From: Dyadobacter sp. CY326
Lineage (GTDB): Bacteria; Bacteroidota; Bacteroidia; Cytophagales; Spirosomataceae
Direction of reading: 5' to 3'
DNA length: 64,000 nucleotides
NCBI RefSeq assembly: GCF_021390515.1
Contig: NZ_JAJUXI010000009.1
Span: 272,706-336,705, forward strand
The position numbers and the translations under genes were made by a program. Shown here piece after piece: positions 1 to 7,553 of the stretch. Position 1 is the first letter of the stretch. Each line of letters opens with the position of its first letter. The notes beneath the pieces were generated by a model that worked only from the letters and a program-made list of their open reading frames with translations, was not told the DNA's origin and searched no databases.

Positions 1-783
1 CTGAATGGAAATGCTGATGCCGTTTTCAAAACGCGTTTCCAGCAAATAAATGTAGGAGCGAATGTAACGAAGTTCCGCATCCAATGTCACCATGCTCATT
101 TCCCGGTCGGGACCATTGACGCTCAGCAAATAGCGGTAAACCTTTGACATTTCGTCCACGAACTTTTCGGCAATGGCCGGTGACTCGGAGATCAGCACGG
201 ATAATGAATTGAGACAATTGAACAAAAAATGGGGGTTAACCTGCTGTTTTACAACTTCCAGCTCCGACAAAAGCTGTTTCTGCTCCATTTGCTGCAACTC
301 ATCCTGATTGGTTTTCCATTGCATAAATGCATAAGCAAGCTCGGTCAATCCCGCGCCAATGAGCGAAGCCGCGAGCAATGTGAACACAGACCAGAGCACG
401 CGTTCGCGCTGCATTGAAAATCCGAAAAGCCCCATTTTATCATAAGCAAAAAGCACAACGAACAGGATGATTACATTGACGATTGCGTAAAGTATAAACC
501 AGAAAATGACCCTGAGCACGGATTGGTGCGTGTCGGGATAAATTTTAGCAATATAAATGGCAATGATCTGGTTAATGTGATTCGCTATGAGGCAGAGGAT
601 CAGGTTAATGAAGCTTCCTCCGAGGAACACTTTCATATCGGAAAAATAAATGCTTCCCCACATCAGGTAACCAACCACCGGAACGAGCCACGGAAGGACC
701 AGCACGAGGATGAAGAAGTTGAGACGGTTTTTACGCATCGCATCAAAATACTTCTCAAAAAAGCTGAACCGGAGCTGCATCAT
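1..783 (-). CDS. LytS/YehU-type sensor histidine kinase (partial, C-terminus outside window)
   Basis: Open frame of 261 codons with no stop, running off the left edge of the window. The N-terminal ~130 residues hold about four hydrophobic membrane segments; a short coiled linker rich in Gln and Glu follows, and then the His_kinase domain signature QQVNPHFLFNCLNSL with the phospho-acceptor His. This is the LytS family, in which the kinase normally phosphorylates a LytTR response regulator. The ATP-binding HATPase domain lies beyond the edge. The first ATG (two tandem ATGs, 783 and 780) is only ~10 bp from a consensus -7 box, so the real start could be the Met at residue 16 instead. A LytTR gene is divergent at 1089. 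Family assignment is secure; the signal is unknown. Confidence 0.9.
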   Translation of the reverse strand, partial: MMQLRFSFFEKYFDAMRKNRLNFFILVLVLPWLVPVVGYLMWGSIYFSDMKVFLGGSFINLILCLIANHINQIIAIYIAKIYPDTHQSVLRVIFWFILYAIVNVIILFVVLFAYDKMGLFGFSMQRERVLWSVFTLLAASLIGAGLTELAYAFMQWKTNQDELQQMEQKQLLSELEVVKQQVNPHFLFNCLNSLSVLISESPAIAEKFVDEMSKVYRYLLSVNGPDREMSMVTLDAELRYIRSYIYLLETRFENGISISIQ

Positions 784-1088
784 AGTGAAGGGCAAAAATA
801 GCAATGTGTCAATCTCAGTTGAAATCCTGCATCATCGAATTGTGATTAAAAGCATTTAAAATGTCGGAATTCGCAGCTTAACCGGCTTTTGCTGACTTTA
901 ATCGCTTGTTTTTGACAACTCAGCGGAAGCTGATTACAGGTCATCCCCCAAAAAGTGTGTTACAGATACCAAAACTGACAATACGGATAAAATTTGTTTC
1001 CTATCGCAACCAATTCAGGTCAAATTTGTGTCACCCTAATTGAAGGGCATAGCCAAGAACTTAAATATATCCTTTTATCTATTAAGCC
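784..1088. other. Intergenic region between divergent LytS kinase and LytTR genes
   Basis: No coding potential seen. On the minus strand TATTTTTG (793-800) matches the Bacteroidota -7 consensus TAnnTTTG and could drive the kinase; no TTG at the right distance was found. The stretch is AT-rich near 960-1080 and holds two copies of AAATTTG (around 990 and 1022), which could be regulator sites, but this is weak. I see nothing else in it. Confidence 0.4.
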
Positions 1089-1481
1089 ATGAAAACAACT
1101 TTAATTAACCCATTCTCCTGGGCAGTAAAACCTTTTAATGACGAAACTCCTCATTTGATCGCAGTCCATAACAATGGGAAGATTACGTGGGTTGAGGCGC
1201 GTGACATTACACATCTGGAAGGAGAGGGGAATTACACGTACATTCACACACGTCAGGGCAAAAAGCACTTGGTTTCCAAGACTCTAAAAGTGGTGACGGA
1301 GATTTTGCGGGTCGATTTTATCCGGATCCACAAGTCGTATATTGTTAACCCAATGCATGTTACAGCGCAATTAGAGCCAGACAAACTTTTGCTGAGCTGC
1401 GGCAGAAAAGTGCCCATAGCAAGAAGAAGGATGCGGGAGATCCAGGAGCTGGTCGCAGGAGAATATCTCGCCGCAGGCTGA
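1089..1481 (+). CDS. Stand-alone LytTR DNA-binding domain protein
   Basis: 130 residues. Residues ~25-125 match a LytTR domain: the early GNYTYIHT strand, the VSKTLK segment, and FIRIHKSYIVNP, the usual core of this family (F-R-x-H-K/R-S-Y-x-V-N). LytTR proteins bind direct repeats upstream of target genes. Unlike ordinary LytTR response regulators (about 240 residues) there is no receiver domain, only a ~24-residue N-terminal lead. It is divergent from a LytS-type kinase, whose normal partner is a receiver-LytTR protein, so phosphorelay through this protein is not possible without another component. An intrinsic terminator follows at 1493-1529. Confidence 0.88.
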   Translation: MKTTLINPFSWAVKPFNDETPHLIAVHNNGKITWVEARDITHLEGEGNYTYIHTRQGKKHLVSKTLKVVTEILRVDFIRIHKSYIVNPMHVTAQLEPDKLLLSCGRKVPIARRRMREIQELVAGEYLAAG

Positions 1482-1492
1482 TTGAGATTAAG

Positions 1493-1529
1493 AAAAGGGA
1501 TTGGATTAATGAAGATCTGATCCCTTTTT
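1493..1529 (+). terminator. Intrinsic terminator after the LytTR gene
   Basis: Nine-base arms AAAAGGGAT (1493-1501) and ATCCCTTTT (1520-1528) with an inner GATC pairing and a T-rich 3' arm. Confidence 0.7.
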
Positions 1530-1597
1530 ACTTAAAATAACGTCGGGCATGAATATTTAATGATTTCAAGAATCAATAAATGTGAACCGATCTTAAA

Positions 1598-1786
1598 ATG
1601 GCTAAGAAAGCAAAAGCAGGCAGCAAGAAGAAAAATAAATTAGGTGTAAAAAACTCGTTGGTCAACAACATCAACGCCCGCAAGAAAAAGGGAATTTCAA
1701 AACCCAAAAGCAAAAAGACAGTCAGTAAGAAGTCCTACACAAAGATGAAGAAGAACTGGGGGAAGGGTAAGAAAACGCGGAAATAG
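1598..1786 (+). CDS. Small lysine-rich basic protein
   Basis: 62 residues, about 40 percent Lys plus Arg, with clusters such as GSKKKNK, ARKKKG and SKKTVSKK and almost no acidic residues. The composition resembles histone H1-like or nucleoid-associated tails and some ribosome-associated small proteins, so nucleic-acid binding is likely by inference only. No domain was recognised. Start ATG at 1598 is the first in frame. It ends 2 bp from the convergent stop of the D-2-hydroxyacid dehydrogenase gene, so the two transcripts must overlap or share a terminator. The low-complexity sequence in a clean frame with AAG/AAA codons argues for a real gene, not a shadow. Confidence 0.7.
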   Translation: MAKKAKAGSKKKNKLGVKNSLVNNINARKKKGISKPKSKKTVSKKSYTKMKKNWGKGKKTRK

Positions 1787-1788
1787 CC

Positions 1789-2736
1789 TCACGAAACTAC
1801 ATTCTTCGTTTCGCCATTTTTAAAGCTTTCCAGATTATCGGCCACCATGGTGAGCAATCTTTTTCGGGCTTCGAAACTTGCCCAGGCTACGTGTGGCGTG
1901 ATGATGCAGTTGGGTGCAGAGAGGAGTGGATTGTCCGGCTTGGGTGGTTCGGTTGAAAGGACATCGAGTCCGGCTCCTGCAATGATGCCGTTCTTCAACG
2001 CATCTGCAAGGTCGGCTTCATTGATCAGCGGGCCGCGGCCTGTATTGAGGAGCAATGCATTTCGTTTCATTCTGGCAAGCCGTTCTTGATTGACGATCTC
2101 TTTTGTTTCATCGGTTAATGGGCAATGCAGGCTGACTACATCGCTTTTTTCAAAAACATCTTCCAAAGAAACCATCTCAATTCCCTGCATAGGAGTCGGA
2201 TGCTTTCTGTAAGCAATGACTTTAATGCCAAATGCCAGCGCAATTTGAGCCACTTGCGAGCCAATGTCGCCCAGTCCGATGAGCCCCATTGTTTTGCCTG
2301 CCAGTTCAGTTAATGGCGTTTTCCAGTAACAAAAATCCTGCGACGCGATCCATTCTCCTGCATAAACGCTTTGGCTATGCAGTTCGGCATGGTTGACAAG
2401 CGACAGCAGCAATGCGAATGTCTGCTGCGCCACTGAGGCTGGGCCGTAAGCTTTTACATTGGTGACAGTGATATTGTGTTTCCGGGCAGCAGCAATGTCA
2501 ATGTTGTTAAAGCCAGTCGCCATCACCCCGATGTATTTGACATTCGGCAGCTGATCCAATATCGCCTCCGTCAGCACGACTTTATTCACAAGCAACGCTT
2601 CCGCATCCTTCGCACGCTCCACAATTTCCTCCGCAGCAGAGCGATCATAAATTGTAACATTGCCCAGCTCATGGATCGGCGCCCAATCAAGGTCACCCGG
2701 ATTTAATGTATAGCCGTCAAGGATTGTGATGTTCAC
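1789..2736 (-). CDS. D-2-hydroxyacid dehydrogenase (glycerate dehydrogenase-like)
   Basis: 315 residues, normal length for the family. N-terminal substrate domain (about 1-100), then a Rossmann domain with MGLIGLGDIGSQVA (GxGxxG, residues ~151) and an Arg/Lys-containing strand after it (IAYRKHP). The catalytic set is visible: Arg in NTGRGPLIN, Glu in DVLSTEPP and His in ITPHVAW. These enzymes reduce 2-keto acids to D-2-hydroxy acids with NAD(P)H in the cytoplasm; the closest subgroup by motif looks like hydroxypyruvate/glycerate dehydrogenase, but substrate cannot be fixed from sequence. The gene is preceded on its own strand by three 22-bp direct repeats (2772-2829). Confidence 0.92.
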   Translation of the reverse strand: MNITILDGYTLNPGDLDWAPIHELGNVTIYDRSAAEEIVERAKDAEALLVNKVVLTEAILDQLPNVKYIGVMATGFNNIDIAAARKHNITVTNVKAYGPASVAQQTFALLLSLVNHAELHSQSVYAGEWIASQDFCYWKTPLTELAGKTMGLIGLGDIGSQVAQIALAFGIKVIAYRKHPTPMQGIEMVSLEDVFEKSDVVSLHCPLTDETKEIVNQERLARMKRNALLLNTGRGPLINEADLADALKNGIIAGAGLDVLSTEPPKPDNPLLSAPNCIITPHVAWASFEARKRLLTMVADNLESFKNGETKNVVS

Positions 2737-2771
2737 TTAGTGGTTGATTTATAATAAATTATTGTTTGAAT

Positions 2772-2829
2772 TTTGAAATTACATAACATCAACTTTGAAA
2801 TTACATAAGCTTGACTTTGAAATTACATA
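2772..2829. repeat. Three direct repeats with exact 22-bp period
   Basis: TTTGAAATTACATA occurs at 2772-2785, 2794-2807 and 2816-2829. The 22-bp spacing is two helical turns. The array sits 36-93 bp upstream of the D-2-hydroxyacid dehydrogenase start (minus strand), between it and the terminator of the M1 peptidase gene, which is where an operator array would lie. Function is inference. Confidence 0.75.
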
Positions 2830-2864
2830 AAAAAATCCTCCCAGGTTCAAGACTTGGAAGGATT
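2829..2864 (-). terminator. Intrinsic terminator of the HupE-M1 peptidase unit
   Basis: Twelve-base arms 2834-2845 and 2853-2864 with one mismatch and one G-U pair; on the minus strand the hairpin is followed by a run of T (plus-strand A run 2830-2835). Its loop region contains CAGGTTCAAGACTTGG, related to the palindromes at 26413 and 53012. Confidence 0.7.
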
Positions 2865-2885
2865 GATTTTTTGAGATTGTGCTTG

Positions 2886-5267
2886 CTAATTTTTTGGATC
2901 GGTGCTGATTTTTCCGGCGCCGGCTCCTTGCATTTGCATTGGGTTTGGCGCTTTTTTCTGTTGTTGCTGCTTGAAGATCTGGAATCTTGTCGGCGCTGCA
3001 ACGCGGGGGAACGAATTGTTTTCCGTGTCAATGTCAGCGATTTGCTGATAAGGATCTAATGTCCATTGAACAACTTTCTTCTTGGTCGTTACAACTTTGT
3101 TGATCTGCGCATCATTGAAGCGCCAAATTTCTGCTGGGAATACGGCCACAGAATCCGTGCCGTCTTCAAAGCCCATTTTCACGATCACCGGCATTGGAAG
3201 TCCGCCTTTGTTCTTGATTGAAATGGTGTAGAAATTCGTGTTTTCCTGAATAAGCTGACGCTCGCTTTCCGAAAGTGATGCCAAATATTGCTCGTATTTC
3301 TGCTTGTCTGCTTCTGTAACTTTGAACGGATCATAGCGGTTGTAGAAGTCGGCCATTGTAGAATCCTGTGCAACCACAGTTTCTCCTTTCGTCTTGGCAT
3401 CCTGCATTTTACTCATTGTTTCCAGCTTCCGCGCTGCTTCCTTGCGGGCGATTTCTTTTTCAATGGCTGGGTTTTGCGTATCGACACTAAACCAATCTAC
3501 GCTTACAAGATCCTGATCCACAGGCTCTACTCCGTAAAACCAGCCTTTCCAAAACCAGTCTAAATCAACACCGGAAGCATCTTCCATGGTGCGAAAGAAG
3601 TCGGCTGGGGAAGGGCTTTTGAACTTCCAGCGCGTTGCGTATTCTTTGAATGCATGGTCAAAAAGCTCGCGGCCCATCACTGTTTCACGGAGAATGTTCA
3701 ATGCAGTTGCTGGCTTGGCATAAGCATTGGGTCCAAGTCCGATCACATTCTCGGCTGATGCCATGATTGGCGTCAAAACAGATTTGTCAGACGACATGTA
3801 ATCGGTGATCTGGTTGGGTTCACCGCGGCGGGTCGGGAAGTTGAAATCCCATTCTTTTTCAGCAAGATATTGGCAGAATGTGTTCAAACCTTCGTCCATC
3901 CATGCCCATTGACGTTCGTCTGAGTTGACGATCATCGGGAAGAAATTGTGTCCAACTTCATGAATAATCACACCGATCATGCCATATTTCACTGCTTCAC
4001 TGTAAGTTCCGTCTTCTTCCGGACGGCCGCCGTTGAAACTGATCATTGGATATTCCATTCCGCCGCCAGCCACTGAGTGACAAGAAATGGCAACCGGATA
4101 AGGATATTCAAATGTGCGTGAACCGTAGGATTTCAATGTGTGGGCAACTGCTCTTGTCGAATATTGCTCCCAGAGCGGATTGCCTTCTTTTGGATAAATG
4201 GACATGCACCAGATCTTGCGGCCGCTTTTGTAAACATCACTTTGCATGGCGTCCCAAATGAACTTCCGGCTGCTCGCAAAGGCAAAGTCACGCACATTGT
4301 CTGCTTTGTAAATCCACGTTTTCTTGCCTGGGCTCTTGTTTTCGCGCTTTTCAGCTTTTTCAGCTTCTGCCTGCGTCACGATCAAAACGGGCGTTTTGGA
4401 AGTTTCAGCTTGTTTCAAACGCTGCTTCTGGGTTGCGGTAAGCACTTGCGCATAATTCTGGCATTCGCCGCTGGCTGCAACGACGTGGTCGGCAGGGGCG
4501 GTGATGGCGACTTTGTAATTTCCGAAAATCAATGCGAATTCACCTTGTCCCAAAAACTGCTTGTGGTTCCAGCCATTGACATCATCATAAGGCGCGAGGC
4601 GTGGAAACCAATGTGCGATGAAATAGTTTGCATTGCCGTCTTTTGGAAAAAACTCATAACCGCTGCGACCATAATATTCAGTAACGTAATAACTCCAGTC
4701 TACACCAAAAACGAAGCTCGTTCCTGGTTTCATGGTGATAGGCAGATCAATGCGCATCATGGTTCCATTGACGGTGTAAGGCAATGCTTTTCCCGCTTTG
4801 TCTTTTACAGCGCCGATTTTATAACCATATTCGACTTTCGGGTCCAATGCCGATCCTCTGCCGTTATTGAGCGCTTGCAATGCTGTGGTGCTCATGCCTT
4901 TTTCACTGATAGAGCCGGTTCTGGAAGTTGCGCCAATTGCGTCTTTTTTGAAGAGGTTTTGATCCAATTGCAGCCAGATGTATTTCAGATCATCCGGAGA
5001 ATTGTTGAAAAAAGTGATTGTTTCAGACCCGATGATGCGTCGGTTGTCATCGTCAAGCTCAACTTTGATGTCGTAATCGGCACGCTGCTGCCAGTATTCA
5101 CGACCCGGCGCTCCGGATGCTGCGCGGGTGGAGTTTGGCGTTGGTAACATTGTCCCCATTTGTTCAAAACGATCGTTCGCTTTGTAATTGGGATTAACAG
5201 GCATTTGCTGCGCCATGGCGGACACGGCAAAAAGTAACATTAGTAACGGGAGAAGTGTTTTTTTCAT
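2886..5267 (-). CDS. Secreted M1 family zinc metallopeptidase
   Basis: 793 residues with an N-terminal signal peptide (MKKTLLPLLMLLFAVSAMAQ). The aminopeptidase exopeptidase motif appears as GGMEYP near residue 400, the zinc site as HEVGH near residue 436, and the third ligand Glu in WMDEGLN about 18 residues later, all as in the M1 family. A C-terminal extension of roughly 200 residues, rich in Gln, Lys and Ala, ends in a Pro/Gln/Gly low-complexity tail. It probably cleaves N-terminal residues from peptides in the periplasm or at the cell surface. The HupE/UreJ gene lies 34 bp upstream on the same strand, so the two are likely co-transcribed, ending at the 2829-2864 terminator. Confidence 0.93.
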   Translation of the reverse strand: MKKTLLPLLMLLFAVSAMAQQMPVNPNYKANDRFEQMGTMLPTPNSTRAASGAPGREYWQQRADYDIKVELDDDNRRIIGSETITFFNNSPDDLKYIWLQLDQNLFKKDAIGATSRTGSISEKGMSTTALQALNNGRGSALDPKVEYGYKIGAVKDKAGKALPYTVNGTMMRIDLPITMKPGTSFVFGVDWSYYVTEYYGRSGYEFFPKDGNANYFIAHWFPRLAPYDDVNGWNHKQFLGQGEFALIFGNYKVAITAPADHVVAASGECQNYAQVLTATQKQRLKQAETSKTPVLIVTQAEAEKAEKRENKSPGKKTWIYKADNVRDFAFASSRKFIWDAMQSDVYKSGRKIWCMSIYPKEGNPLWEQYSTRAVAHTLKSYGSRTFEYPYPVAISCHSVAGGGMEYPMISFNGGRPEEDGTYSEAVKYGMIGVIIHEVGHNFFPMIVNSDERQWAWMDEGLNTFCQYLAEKEWDFNFPTRRGEPNQITDYMSSDKSVLTPIMASAENVIGLGPNAYAKPATALNILRETVMGRELFDHAFKEYATRWKFKSPSPADFFRTMEDASGVDLDWFWKGWFYGVEPVDQDLVSVDWFSVDTQNPAIEKEIARKEAARKLETMSKMQDAKTKGETVVAQDSTMADFYNRYDPFKVTEADKQKYEQYLASLSESERQLIQENTNFYTISIKNKGGLPMPVIVKMGFEDGTDSVAVFPAEIWRFNDAQINKVVTTKKKVVQWTLDPYQQIADIDTENNSFPRVAAPTRFQIFKQQQQKKAPNPMQMQGAGAGKISTDPKN

Positions 5268-5301
5268 ATTAGTAGGTTATTGGAATAATGCATTACGATT
5301 T

Positions 5302-5913
5302 TTAAGTCAGCAGGCTTTGAAGAAATTCGTTGTTAATAATAATAGATAAAGACATTCCGACGATAATCCCGGAAACAATGTGAATCCAGCTGATCCTTTG
5401 CACACGAAGCAATTCGATCACGACGAAGGCAATGGAGAGAATGATAAAAACAATGATCAGCTGACCCAGTTCCAGCCCGACATTGAATCCCAGCAAGGGA
5501 TTAAAAATTTCAGCTTCTTTGCCCAATAAGGTCCTCAGATAATTGGAAAAACCCAAACCATGGATTAACCCGAAGAACAATGCAAGCGGATAGCGAACTT
5601 TGGACGCCTTTTCGCGATGGCCGAGATAAACTTTCGGGACTTTATAAAAAAAGTTGAGAACAGCCGTGATGATAATGGTGATCGGAATCAAAAGCTCAAT
5701 CCAGTCGGGATTAACGCGCACAAATCCGAGCGTTGCAAGCGCCAATGTAATGGAATGTCCGATGGTGAAGGCAGTAACCAGAACGATCACCTTTTTCCAG
5801 TCAATCAATGTATAAACCGTGCAAAGCGCCATGATAAATAGGATATGGTCATAGCCATAGGAATCGGTAATGTGGTTAAAACCCAATTGTAGGTAAGCCT
5901 GGAACTCGGACAT
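5302..5913 (-). CDS. HupE/UreJ family membrane protein
   Basis: 203 residues with six to seven hydrophobic segments. The early GYDHILFIMALC motif and the later FGLIHGLGFS and GFNVGLELGQ motifs, with conserved His and Glu in membrane segments, are typical of the HupE/UreJ_2 family. Relatives are associated with nickel uptake in hydrogenase or urease clusters, but here no hydrogenase or urease gene is near, so metal transport is only a family-based guess. In Bacteroidota the gene often travels beside an M1 peptidase, as here (34-bp gap). Two direct copies of CTTGTCAA (5939-5960) sit just upstream of the start. Confidence 0.85.
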   Translation of the reverse strand: MSEFQAYLQLGFNHITDSYGYDHILFIMALCTVYTLIDWKKVIVLVTAFTIGHSITLALATLGFVRVNPDWIELLIPITIIITAVLNFFYKVPKVYLGHREKASKVRYPLALFFGLIHGLGFSNYLRTLLGKEAEIFNPLLGFNVGLELGQLIIVFIILSIAFVVIELLRVQRISWIHIVSGIIVGMSLSIIINNEFLQSLLT

Positions 5914-6057
5914 TAAATCGTTTTAAATGGATATGCTCTTGTCAATATACTTGTCAAGACAAAAAAATGAATCCGAATATATTCTATTCGTCTCATTATT
6001 ACAATAGAAGTGCTTACACTAAGATTCGCAGCCGCCGTTGAAGAAACCCTGAAGCAA

Positions 6058-6090
6058 GAAAAAGACCGGAAGCATTTGCCTCCGGCCTTT
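6058..6090 (-). terminator. Intrinsic terminator of the TonB receptor/beta-helix lipoprotein operon
   Basis: On the minus strand AAAGGCCGGA pairs with TCCGGTCTTT (one G-U) around a 10-base loop and is followed by TTTTTC. It lies 35 bp past the lipoprotein stop codon. Confidence 0.75.
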
Positions 6091-6124
6091 CGAAATTCTG
6101 ACACCAATTATATAAGACTATTAA

Positions 6125-7483
6125 TTATTTCTTAATCTCGTAGTTAGCATTTTGTGGGTCCCAGTTAGCCCATTTGTCAGTCCAGTCAGTTGCACCAAAT
6201 GCACCAACAACTGTGTTTGCTTCAAATCCTGCTGGCAACGTAGCACCGCCAGTCAACAATGAAGAACCTGCTTGTGGAAGAAGACCTGGCTTAGCAGTGA
6301 TGGAGTTATAGCCAGTTGCCAATTTAAGATCCGCAACAGCAGCCACTTTGTTTTTGCTTGCAGCAGGAGCGAAAAGCGCTAATGTAGTGCCTTCGATCAC
6401 ACCCTGTGCAGGCGTTCCAGTGATTGCAACTGTATTTCCGTCCATTTTGATCTTGCCAGATGTGAAGTTTGCAATCGCAGGATCACCTTCGATTCTCACA
6501 GCTGAACGTGGCCATGCGCCAGTTACCAATGTGTTGTAAACCGAGATTGCAGAGTTTCTTCTGATACGGAATGCAGAGTTGAATTTAGCATTAGGCGTTC
6601 CTTCTGCCATTGCAAGCGTAACGTTGGCAAATTTAGCCGAAGTCTGAGGCGTTGCAGGAGAACCGGCAGCATCATTGTCAGACTCAAAACCGTTTGAATC
6701 ACCAGCCTGGTCAGCAACAGCCGGGTCACGAAGGATAAAGCCGTATTGAATGTTTCCTGAGAAACCATTGTCAGTATCGAAATCGTCATCCAAACCGCGG
6801 TAAGCGATCAAGTGTTTTGCATTTACTGCTCCACCAAACCATTCGAACGAGTCATCGCCTGAATTAGAAACCTGTACGTAATCAACCTCAGTTCCGCTAC
6901 CAACGCCACCGAATGTAAGACCGTTGATCTCTTTGTCAGTTTCAAATGCGATACCAGCGAATTCGATACGAACATATTTAAGTTGTCCTGAGTTGTCAGC
7001 TGCGTCAGTTCCACCGAAAACAGATTGATTTTCTCCTTCTATTACTGCATTTGGCTTGTTAACCGGTGCTTTTCCCAAAATTACAACACCACCCCAGTCA
7101 CCTGCTTTGCGTTGTCCGGCTGCCTGGTTCGAAGTGAAGATGATAGGCTTGTCAGGAGTTCCAACCGCAACGATTTTCGCGCCTGGCTGAACGATCAAAG
7201 ATCCTTTTGAAGTCTTGTCACCTTTGATAATTGTACCCGGCTCAATTGTAAGTGTAGCGCCTGATTCAACATATACAAAACCTGAAAGCAAATATTGGTT
7301 TGTAGCACTCCAAGTCGTGTTAGCAGTGATTTTTCCAGTTACGGTTTTTATCTCACCTACTGGTGTTACAACCGGCGGATTAATGTCGTCATCATCATCA
7401 TCGTCATCATTTGTACAAGAGATAGATCCGAACATTGTAAGGCCCAACATCAGCAAGCTCAAAAGTTTACCTGTGTTTTTCAT
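6125..7483 (-). CDS. Beta-helix lipoprotein paired with TonB-dependent receptor
   Basis: 452 residues. The N-terminus is a lipoprotein signal: hydrophobic segment ending in GSISC with Cys23, followed by an unbroken run of eight Asp. The body has repeating short beta-strand turns (for example GATLTIEPGTIIKG, GSLIVQPGAKI, DWGGVVILGKAP) expected for a right-handed parallel beta-helix. Such proteins recur in Bacteroidota immediately downstream of a TonB receptor, as here (70-bp gap, same strand), and probably sit on the outer face of the outer membrane and help capture its ligand. The ligand is unknown; repeats at the operon promoter suggest phosphate control. The Asp run may bind Ca2+ or act as a surface-export signal (Asp after the lipid Cys); this is inference. 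Confidence 0.8.
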   Translation of the reverse strand: MKNTGKLLSLLMLGLTMFGSISCTNDDDDDDDDINPPVVTPVGEIKTVTGKITANTTWSATNQYLLSGFVYVESGATLTIEPGTIIKGDKTSKGSLIVQPGAKIVAVGTPDKPIIFTSNQAAGQRKAGDWGGVVILGKAPVNKPNAVIEGENQSVFGGTDAADNSGQLKYVRIEFAGIAFETDKEINGLTFGGVGSGTEVDYVQVSNSGDDSFEWFGGAVNAKHLIAYRGLDDDFDTDNGFSGNIQYGFILRDPAVADQAGDSNGFESDNDAAGSPATPQTSAKFANVTLAMAEGTPNAKFNSAFRIRRNSAISVYNTLVTGAWPRSAVRIEGDPAIANFTSGKIKMDGNTVAITGTPAQGVIEGTTLALFAPAASKNKVAAVADLKLATGYNSITAKPGLLPQAGSSLLTGGATLPAGFEANTVVGAFGATDWTDKWANWDPQNANYEIKK

Positions 7484-7553
7484 AAATTCAATTGTTTGTT
7501 TTACTGTTAAAGTTCTGGTGATAAAAAGAGCCGGTTTACGACTTGCTGCTTTT

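Noticed and set aside
4140..5147. 335-residue open frame on the plus strand
   Set aside because: It is the antisense shadow of the M1 peptidase gene, which has clear motifs and a signal peptide.
7295..7510. Frameshift in the lipoprotein because of the Asp run
   Set aside because: The run is in frame, follows a normal lipobox and the rest of the protein is intact.
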